Assembly (NCBI GenBank): GCA_024277955.1
Contig: JAJRUE010000175.1
Coordinates: forward strand, 1-10,999
DNA from: Alphaproteobacteria bacterium
GTDB lineage: Bacteria > Pseudomonadota > Alphaproteobacteria > Rhodobacterales > Rhodobacteraceae
Length of the DNA stretch: 10,999 bases
Direction: 5' to 3'
The position numbers and the translations under genes were made by a program. The notes under the pieces are model-generated. The model worked only from the letters and a program-made list of their open reading frames with translations. It had not been told where the DNA came from and did not search any database. Shown piece by piece: positions 5,866-10,999 of the stretch. The number at the start of each line of letters is the position of its first letter. Positions within the stretch are counted from its first letter, which is position 1.

Positions 5866-8030
5866 CCGGGGCCGTATCCCGAATACCCGTAGTCGGGCTG
5901 GTGCCGGCGTTCCGGCACCTGGCCCAGAACCGGCAACAGCGCCGCGCCGGACTTCATCGCCCCCGCCAGCGGCTGGATCGCCGCGCGCAGGTCGCTCTGG
6001 CTGGTGGCGGCCCATTTCACCAGAACCACCACCGCATCGGCGTAATGGGCGACATAGCGGGCGTCCACCACCGGCAACAGCGGCGGCGTGTCGATGATGA
6101 TGACGTCATAGACCTCGCGCGCCTGTTGCAGCAGCGTTTCGAACCGGGCCGAGGTCAGCAACTGATCCGTCGGCAGTTCGGACCGCGCGGCGCCCATGAT
6201 CAGCGCCAGCGGGCTGGCCGGGTCACGGGCATAGAACGTGCCGCGCAGTTCGTCGTTGTCGCCGTTGCGCAGGTAGTCCAGAAAACCGGTCTGCGGCTCG
6301 TAGCCCAGGTGGCGGTGCAGGGACGGCTTGCGCAGGTCTGCGTCGATCAGCAGCGTCTTGCGTCCGGAAATCGCATAGGTGCGCGCGAGCGCCAGCGCGG
6401 TGGTGGTCTTGCCTTCGTCGGGCAGCGACGAGGTGATCAGGATCACCTTGCCCTGGGCGATCTGGCCCGCGCCCGCCGGCCCGGTCCCGGCGCGAAACCC
6501 CTGGTCGATGGTGGCGCGCAGCTTGCGGATCGATTCGGCATAGACCGATAGCGGCGCGTCGATGATCTTTTCGGCATGGCTCAGCCGGTCGGTCGGGGCA
6601 TCCTCGACCGAAGGCACGATCCCGACCACCGGGGTCTGCAGCAGTTCCGAAAGCTGCGTGGGCGAGGTGATTCCGCCGATGTAATATTCCTTCAGAAACG
6701 CCAGGCTGACCCCGAACCCGAGCGATGCGGCAAGCGCGGCCAGCAGCACCAGGTTGCGGTTCGGAAAGCTCGGCTCGACCGGGGCAATGGCGGGCGACAC
6801 GATGCGGCTGTCGGCGATCTGGATGCGGGCCTGGGTTTCCAGATCGCGCATCCGCGACAGCAGGTTCTGATACTGGGCGCGCGCGATGCTGGTTTCCTGC
6901 TGCAGCGCGTAGATCCCTGTCAGAACCTCGGGGGAAAGATCGCTGCTCAGAACCGACCGGCGGATGCCGGCGCGCAGCCCGGCGGCCTGCCGGTCAAGCT
7001 GTTCCAGACGGCTGTCGAACTGGCGCAGCCCGGCGCGCGTCCGGTTGGCAAGCTCGGCGTCCATGCGGGCCAGCTGGGCGTTGAAATCCAGCGCTTCCGC
7101 ACTATCGGTTCGGGTCGCGCCCTGCGTCGCCAGCCGGTCCAGGATCTCTTTTCGCCGGGCCTCGATCTGGCGCAGGCTGTCGTCGCCGATGCTTTGCGCC
7201 AGCGCGGCCCAGTCTTCTTGTTGCAACTGGCGCAGGGCCATGTCGCGGGCCGCGCGGGTCTGCTGGATTTCCGTGCGGGCGGTTTCCAGCTGGTTGCGCA
7301 GATCGTCAATGTCGCCCGCCGCCGAGGAAGACTTCAAGGCCCCCAGATTGTTGGCGATATATTCGTCGATCCGGCTTTCGTATCCCGCGAGCGCCTGGCG
7401 GGCCTGGTCGATCTGGTCCTGCAGCACGTCGCGCGCCGCCAGTGTCGCCGAAACCTTGGCGTCGACCTGCTGGTCGATATAGGCCCGGGCGGTGGTGTTG
7501 GCGAGGTCGGCGGCCTTTTGCGGCGAACGCGATGTGCTGGCCACCGAAATCAGGTAGGTCAGCCCCTTGCGCCGCACCTGAGTTGCGTTCTTGAAGGCGG
7601 CCAGGGTCCGGGCGACCGATTTTTCGCGTTCGGCGGGGGCGGCATTGGCCATGCCCACCGCCTGCGCCAGCCGCGCGAACACCCCCGGCCGGGGGCCGAA
7701 TTCCGGGTCGCTCACCAGGTTCTTGCGGTCGATCACCGCCAGCGCCACGGCGTCTGAGCGCAGGATCTCGACCTCGCTGTCGATACGGGCGTTTTCGCGC
7801 CCGGCCGAACTGGGGAAGCGCGCCGAGGTTTCCAGGATGTTCTTCTGGTCGGGGTCGACCACGATCAGCGCGGTTGCGGTATAGGTTTCCTTCACCGCCA
7901 CCAGGAACACCGCCGCCAGCCCGAAAAAGACCAGGGCGGTCGCCACGATGACCCGCATCTGGCGTCTGAGGACGGCGGCGATGGCGCGAATATCCAGATC
8001 GCGCGGTGGCGGGTTCTCGGTCAGATCCAT
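5847..8030 (-). CDS. Wzc-type exopolysaccharide chain-length determinant with tyrosine autokinase domain
   Basis: A 727-residue inner-membrane protein uniting a Wzz-type co-polymerase with a bacterial tyrosine kinase, controlling chain length and export of polysaccharide. Order: cytoplasmic start; first transmembrane helix about 27-46; Wzz domain to about 110; a long periplasmic helical/coiled-coil region about 195-405; second helix about 426-446 preceded by the proline-rich APVEPSFPNR; then the kinase. Kinase motifs: Walker A SSLPDEGKTTT with Lys541, Walker A' TLLIDADLRKP (559-569), Walker B VIIIDTPP (643-650). The C-terminus holds four tyrosines at 714, 716, 719 and 723, a compact version of the usual autophosphorylated cluster. 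The ATG at 8030 shares one base with the stop of the upstream gene (TGATG), implying coupling; the upstream extension of the frame is a shadow. The last gene of its operon, it overlaps the convergent glycosyltransferase. No Wza channel or Wzb-type phosphatase is in the window. Confidence 0.95.
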   Translation of the reverse strand: MDLTENPPPRDLDIRAIAAVLRRQMRVIVATALVFFGLAAVFLVAVKETYTATALIVVDPDQKNILETSARFPSSAGRENARIDSEVEILRSDAVALAVIDRKNLVSDPEFGPRPGVFARLAQAVGMANAAPAEREKSVARTLAAFKNATQVRRKGLTYLISVASTSRSPQKAADLANTTARAYIDQQVDAKVSATLAARDVLQDQIDQARQALAGYESRIDEYIANNLGALKSSSAAGDIDDLRNQLETARTEIQQTRAARDMALRQLQQEDWAALAQSIGDDSLRQIEARRKEILDRLATQGATRTDSAEALDFNAQLARMDAELANRTRAGLRQFDSRLEQLDRQAAGLRAGIRRSVLSSDLSPEVLTGIYALQQETSIARAQYQNLLSRMRDLETQARIQIADSRIVSPAIAPVEPSFPNRNLVLLAALAASLGFGVSLAFLKEYYIGGITSPTQLSELLQTPVVGIVPSVEDAPTDRLSHAEKIIDAPLSVYAESIRKLRATIDQGFRAGTGPAGAGQIAQGKVILITSSLPDEGKTTTALALARTYAISGRKTLLIDADLRKPSLHRHLGYEPQTGFLDYLRNGDNDELRGTFYARDPASPLALIMGAARSELPTDQLLTSARFETLLQQAREVYDVIIIDTPPLLPVVDARYVAHYADAVVVLVKWAATSQSDLRAAIQPLAGAMKSGAALLPVLGQVPERRHQPDYGYSGYGPGYSAGT

Positions 8031-9415
8031 CAGTCTGGTCCTTTCACATGGCCGCCATTGCCCAGCCCCAACGCCACCAGCGCCAGAAGCATGAACATGT
8101 TGGCCTGTATTTCGAGGCTGAAATCGACAAGCGAATGCACGCCCGCCAGCAGCAGCGCCGCAGTGCCGGCAAGCGCCACCGACCGGCCGGGCAGGGGCGC
8201 GCGGGCCCGGCGCCATAGCGCACGCAGCGCCAGCCCGCCGGCAAGCATCGGCAGCGATCCAAAGATCACCCCGGCCTCGGCCCAAAGTGCAAGATAGGTG
8301 GAATGCGCGTGCTGCCAGACAAAGTTGGCGGTGACCGGCGGGGCGTGAAACATCTGATAAACCAGCGGAAAACTGTCCAGCCCGTAACCGGCCAGCGGAC
8401 GCGCCCGGATCATTGTCGCCACCTGCGCATAGAGGGCCGCGCGGTGTTCGTCGGACACCGGCAGAGCGGCCAGCCGGTCGAAAACGCCGAACTGCCCCAG
8501 CCCGAGAACCAGACCGCCGCCGATAACCAGGGCCACGGCCTTGGCCCGCGCCGGTTGCCGCGTCTGCCAGATCACCAGCAGGGCGGCGGCCAGGCTGGCA
8601 ATGATGCCCATACGCGATTGCGTCAGCATCAGCGCCGCCGCGATCGTCACGATGCCAAGCCCTGCGGCGGCGCGTTCGGCGCGCAGCGAAAACAGCCGCG
8701 CCGGTGCCCTGGCCCGCCCGTAAAGACTGAGCCCAAGCACCAGTCCCATGCCCAGGAAGGTGGCAAAGGAATTGCGGTTGACGAAACTGCCGGTCGCCAT
8801 GCCTTCAAAGGCGCGCTTGGCGAAAAACACCCCGCCGTCGCCGAGCAGCTTCAGGTCGGCAATGGCGACCGCCGCCTGCAGCGCGACGCCGGCGAACACC
8901 AGCTTTCCGAAGGTTCTGGCGCGGGCCGGGTTGCGGGCGATCTGCAGCATCAGCGCAAAGAAGATCACATAGGAAAGCGCGCGCACCGCCGCCATCGCCG
9001 TGGCGCCTGGCGCAAAGCTGAGGTGGTTCAACGTCACCGTGCCGCCGGGGGTCGCCACCGGCAGCCCGCCGCGCCAGCCGGGCAGCGGCGCCGCCTGGAA
9101 CAGCGCAAACCAGGCAAAGACGAGGCCCAGCAAGACCATCGCGCGGGCAGGGCCGGTGATGGCCTTGCGCGCGTTCGCCGCCGACAGGATCGCCATAACC
9201 AGCCCAAGAACGGCGGCCCAGAACAGCCAGGCCTGGGCCAGGTTGCTGGCCCGCGGCAGGGGCGCAAGCAACAGCACGCCCAGGCAGGCCGTCATGCAAA
9301 GGCGCATCGGCCAGGCCCGGCGGCGTCGGCGGATGCGCACAAAGGTGCTGCGCGGGTAGGGGGCCGGTGTGGCTTCGACCGGCGGCGCGGCGAATATGTC
9401 CGGCGCGGCGGTCAT
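8030..9415 (-). CDS. O-antigen ligase/polymerase family membrane protein (second copy type)
   Basis: A 461-residue inner-membrane protein with a Pro/Ala-rich N-terminal tail and an Arg-rich patch (28-33) before the first of about eleven hydrophobic segments. Wzy_C-family signs: FVNRNSFATFLGMGL at 211-225, TQSRMG at 265-270, ARPLAGYGLDSFP at 338-350, and a periplasmic HAHSTYLALWAEAG at 369-382 with His369, His371 and Glu380. Members either polymerise lipid-linked repeats or ligate glycans to an acceptor. It differs clearly in length and motifs from the Wzy-like protein at 1885-3198, so the two are not recent duplicates. The start ATG lies in an ATGA overlap with the upstream gene and the stop in a TGATG overlap with the Wzc-like gene. 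Its operon position beside Wzc is what is expected of a polymerase; roles of the two proteins could be reversed. Confidence 0.87.
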   Translation of the reverse strand: MTAAPDIFAAPPVEATPAPYPRSTFVRIRRRRRAWPMRLCMTACLGVLLLAPLPRASNLAQAWLFWAAVLGLVMAILSAANARKAITGPARAMVLLGLVFAWFALFQAAPLPGWRGGLPVATPGGTVTLNHLSFAPGATAMAAVRALSYVIFFALMLQIARNPARARTFGKLVFAGVALQAAVAIADLKLLGDGGVFFAKRAFEGMATGSFVNRNSFATFLGMGLVLGLSLYGRARAPARLFSLRAERAAAGLGIVTIAAALMLTQSRMGIIASLAAALLVIWQTRQPARAKAVALVIGGGLVLGLGQFGVFDRLAALPVSDEHRAALYAQVATMIRARPLAGYGLDSFPLVYQMFHAPPVTANFVWQHAHSTYLALWAEAGVIFGSLPMLAGGLALRALWRRARAPLPGRSVALAGTAALLLAGVHSLVDFSLEIQANMFMLLALVALGLGNGGHVKGPD

Positions 9416-10059
9416 GACTGCCCCCCACGCCTGCGCAGCTGGTTCAGAAACCGGGTCTGGTCGTGCGGAGACGCCAGCTTGGCCTGCGCCGCGATCACGT
9501 CCCGAACGCCGGGGCGAAGCACGTAGTAGCGCGCCAAAAGCTCGGCCCCGGACTGGGTTGTCAGCAGGGTTGCGATATCGCGCCCGAGGGCCGGGTTGGC
9601 GGCGGGGGCGGTCGGGGCGCTGTCTTGTGCGTCGGGCGCCGGCGCCGCCACGGCCAGCGCGAACCGGCGCTGCGCCAGCCACCCTTCGAAGGGTGAAAAG
9701 GCCGCCGACTGGGTCAGGGCCCGATCGCGCCCGGCCAGGTCGCGCGCCTGGGCGCTGACCAGCGCCTGCACCAGATAGGCCGAGGGATGCGTCGGCATCG
9801 TGGCCAGGATACGCCCCGCCAGATCGCCGCACGAAGCCGAGGTCGTGCGCAGTTCGGCGCCGGTGCGCAGCCGCGAAACCGGCGGCGTCAGGGCGGTGAT
9901 GCAGGCCAAAAGCTGGCGCTCGACCGTCGCGAGGGCCAGACCGGTGCGCACGCCGCCAAGGTGACCGGTCGCCAGCCCGGCGCGCAGCTCGTTCGTCAGC
10001 ATCCCGGCGCTGAGCGCGCTGAACGCCAGAAACAGGAATTCGCTCAACCGTAGTCGCAT
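9412..10059 (-). CDS. Unrecognised membrane-anchored helical protein in exopolysaccharide operon
   Basis: I do not recognise a family for this 215-residue protein. Residues 5-21 (LSEFLFLAFSALSAGML) form one N-terminal hydrophobic segment after a basic MRLR start, suggesting an inner-membrane anchor or uncleaved signal with the rest in the periplasm. The body is alpha-helical; 91-135 looks like one to two TPR-style helix pairs, followed by an Ala/Pro-rich linker (138-156) and a basic C-terminal helix. Two cysteines (53 and 77) are present. It is first in the operon, overlapping the ligase-family gene by ATGA. TPR-like partners or domains accompany some O-antigen-ligase proteins, so an accessory role in polymerisation is possible. 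The start at 10059 is preferred over ATG 10119 because a candidate promoter would begin transcription near 10118; neither start has a clear ribosome-binding site. Confidence 0.72.
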   Translation of the reverse strand: MRLRLSEFLFLAFSALSAGMLTNELRAGLATGHLGGVRTGLALATVERQLLACITALTPPVSRLRTGAELRTTSASCGDLAGRILATMPTHPSAYLVQALVSAQARDLAGRDRALTQSAAFSPFEGWLAQRRFALAVAAPAPDAQDSAPTAPAANPALGRDIATLLTTQSGAELLARYYVLRPGVRDVIAAQAKLASPHDQTRFLNQLRRRGGQS

Positions 10060-10124
10060 GAAACGCCAAACCCGATACCGACCGGTCAACGTCCGCCCCC
10101 CTGGCGGCGTCCCGGCCATCAAGT

Positions 10125-10152
10125 TAGATAAAATGCGAAAGAACATTAAGAA
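10125..10152 (-). promoter_or_regulatory. Candidate leftward promoter of the wzc operon
   Basis: On the minus strand TTCTTA (10147-10152) and TATCTA (10125-10130) are separated by 16 bases, a weak sigma70-like pair whose -35 part lies inside a CtrA-like box. A start near 10118 would give about 58 bases of leader before the ATG at 10059. The hexamers match consensus poorly (about three of six each), so this is tentative. Confidence 0.28.
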
Positions 10153-10160
10153 AACATTAA
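10146..10160. promoter_or_regulatory. CtrA-like binding site TTAA-N7-TTAA within an 11-bp direct repeat
   Basis: TTAA at 10146-10149, seven bases, TTAA at 10157-10160 is a perfect match to the CtrA consensus spacing. The site is made by two copies of AACATTAAG starting at 10142 and 10153, eleven bases or one helical turn apart. It lies in the divergent gap between the wzc-type operon and the exported-protein gene. The remaining bases from 10060 to 10145 show no other clear element. Confidence 0.55.
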
Positions 10161-10176
10161 GTATTCTCGACGGATA

Positions 10177-10752
10177 GTGCGAAAAACAGGTTGCTGTAGC
10201 GGAGGCGTGGCCATTTCCCGATCGCGTGTATTGATGGTGGCGGTTTGCGCCGCCGCCCTGAGCTGGACCGCGGCCCCGGTCCTGGCGCAAAGCGCCTATT
10301 TCGACCACGGGCGCATTGTCGAAGTCTGTGCGCAGGGTGGCTCGGACCGGGCCGAAAGCGACGATCACGAAGACGAAGGCCGCAAGTCGCGCCGCCGGGG
10401 CCGCAAAGCCGAACGGAAACGTGGCCGCGAGCGCGAACATGACCGCGGGGCCAGGTCGGATTGCGTGAAGGTTGTGCAGGGCTCGGTAAAACTGGTTCGC
10501 GAACGCGACCTGCCCGACGAACTGTTCAATTCCCAGCTTGGTCAGGTTGCGGCGGCCCTGTTGCGCGCCGTTCAGGAGCGTGGAGAAAAGGAGCGCAAGG
10601 CCACCGATATCGCCAGGGCCATGCTTATCCTGGCGCGCCGAAGCACCGACGATTTCCAGCGCCGGTCCTTTCTGGAACTGGCGCGCATGATCGCGCGCGG
10701 CGAACTCGACCTGCTGGACCTGGAACTGCCTTTTGCCGTCAGCCCGTCCTGA
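10177..10752 (+). CDS. Unrecognised exported protein with a highly charged insert
   Basis: I do not recognise a family. With the GTG at 10177 the protein has 191 residues. An N-terminal signal peptide is clear: basic SRSR, hydrophobic VLMVAVCAAALSW, then APVLA before QS, with likely cleavage after residue 37, so the product is periplasmic or secreted. Two cysteines (51 and 96) flank a low-complexity segment at about 56-92 made almost wholly of Asp/Glu/Arg/Lys/Gly (acidic first, then basic). From about 110 the rest is helical, with regularly spaced Arg/Glu and a Leu/Asp/Glu-rich end. The start is unsure: GTG at 10207 has GGAGG but only one base away, and ATG at 10234 lacks a site; all keep most of the signal peptide. 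Its head-to-head position with the wzc-type operon suggests a link to the cell surface, no more. Confidence 0.75.
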   Translation: MRKTGCCSGGVAISRSRVLMVAVCAAALSWTAAPVLAQSAYFDHGRIVEVCAQGGSDRAESDDHEDEGRKSRRRGRKAERKRGREREHDRGARSDCVKVVQGSVKLVRERDLPDELFNSQLGQVAAALLRAVQERGEKERKATDIARAMLILARRSTDDFQRRSFLELARMIARGELDLLDLELPFAVSPS

Positions 10753-10772
10753 CCAGGACCCCCGGGGGGGCG

Positions 10773-10824
10773 GTGCCGGCGCCGCCTCGCCGGTGCGCAT
10801 CGGACCTGCCGCCGGGGCGGTCCG
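10773..10824. terminator. Two GC-rich hairpins between convergent genes, possible bidirectional terminator
   Basis: Between the two converging stops are two potential stem-loops. The first pairs 10773-10781 with 10788-10796 (core CCGGCG/CGCCGG, two G-T wobbles, six-base loop). The second pairs CGGACC at 10801-10806 with GGTCCG at 10819-10824, continued by three inner G-C pairs past a one-base bulge. Neither is followed by a T-run on either strand, so classical intrinsic termination is not established. The 84-base gap holds no gene. Confidence 0.3.
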
Positions 10825-10836
10825 GGGGCGCTGGGA

Positions 10837-10999
10837 TCACGATACCGGGCAGCGCCGGACGCCCATGGCGATCAACGCGTCACCGCTGAGCGAATAGAAA
10901 CCAACGATGCGGTGGCGGGCAGTTTGCATGAACCAGCCGCGCAGGGGTTCGGGATAGAACGCGGCCATTTCGCGCGACCAGCGTTCAAACTTTTCCGGC
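10837..10999 (-). CDS. C-terminal 53 residues of an unrecognised protein (runs off right edge)
   Basis: An open minus-strand frame enters from the right edge and stops at TGA 10837-10839, ending with MGVRRCPVS. It contains PEKFERWSREMAAFYPEPL and, further on, HRIVGFYSLSGDALIAMG. Codons favour G/C in the third position like the neighbours, and the sequence looks like a folded alpha/beta protein, not a shadow. I cannot assign a family from this fragment. It converges on the exported-protein gene. Confidence 0.6.
   Translation of the reverse strand, partial: PEKFERWSREMAAFYPEPLRGWFMQTARHRIVGFYSLSGDALIAMGVRRCPVS

Noticed and set aside
4606..6015. Long minus-strand frame opposite the glycosyltransferase
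   Set aside because: It lacks recognisable domains, while the plus strand encodes clear DUF1972/GT4 motifs behind a good ribosome-binding site.
6576..9526. Long plus-strand frames opposite the Wzc-like and ligase-family genes
   Set aside because: Antisense shadows with skewed composition; minus-strand Walker motifs and Wzy_C motifs define the real genes.
9416..10069. Extension of the second ligase-family frame to 10069
   Set aside because: It covers the unknown membrane-anchored gene in a different frame and looks non-coding; the ATGA junction at 9412-9415 supports the shorter gene.
10142..10161. The AACATTAAG pair as the start of a CRISPR or other repeat array
   Set aside because: Only two nine-base copies are present, and their spacing fits a regulator site.

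Overview
The window is GC-rich (roughly two-thirds G+C by eye), with tightly packed and overlapping genes and strong G/C preference at third codon positions. The DeoC and DUF1972 glycosyltransferase sequences, and candidate CtrA-type sites (TTAA-N7-TTAA) in the only two AT-rich intergenic gaps, point to an alphaproteobacterium, most likely in the order Rhodobacterales. That placement is an inference from sequence style; no marker gene is present.

Layout. Positions 1-1826 (minus strand) hold a two-gene catabolic unit: deoC (deoxyribose-phosphate aldolase), then an aldehyde dehydrogenase that runs off the left edge. The aldolase makes acetaldehyde, which the dehydrogenase could oxidise. The deoC frame is interrupted by an amber codon just before a perfectly recognisable C-terminal tail. 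Positions 1885-4601 (minus) hold a translationally coupled pair, a Wzx-type flippase and a Wzy/O-antigen-ligase-type membrane protein. Positions 4602-4728 are an AT-rich divergent promoter region. Positions 4729-5865 (plus) encode a DUF1972/GT4 glycosyltransferase. Its 3' end overlaps, tail to tail, a second minus-strand operon at 5847-10059: an unrecognised membrane-anchored protein, a second O-antigen-ligase-family protein and a Wzc-type chain-length determinant/tyrosine autokinase, all joined by 4-nt or 1-nt overlaps. Positions 10060-10176 are a second AT-rich divergent region, followed by an exported protein with a very charged insert (plus strand). The 3' end of an unrecognised minus-strand gene closes the window.

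How it works together. The central eight kilobases encode much of a Wzx/Wzy-dependent exopolysaccharide machine: sugar transfer to a lipid carrier (glycosyltransferase), flipping (Wzx), polymerisation or ligation (two Wzy_C-type proteins) and chain-length control and export (Wzc-like). The initiating sugar-phosphate transferase and an outer-membrane Wza-type channel are not in the window.

The most notable points are the premature stop in deoC with an intact downstream tail, and the presence of one TTAA-N7-TTAA CtrA-like site in each divergent promoter region. By eye, all five TTAA tetramers of the window lie in these two gaps. Together the sites suggest co-regulation of the polysaccharide operons by the CtrA phosphorelay. 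I see no tRNA, rRNA, CRISPR array, insertion sequence or phage gene, and no convincing wholly novel system.
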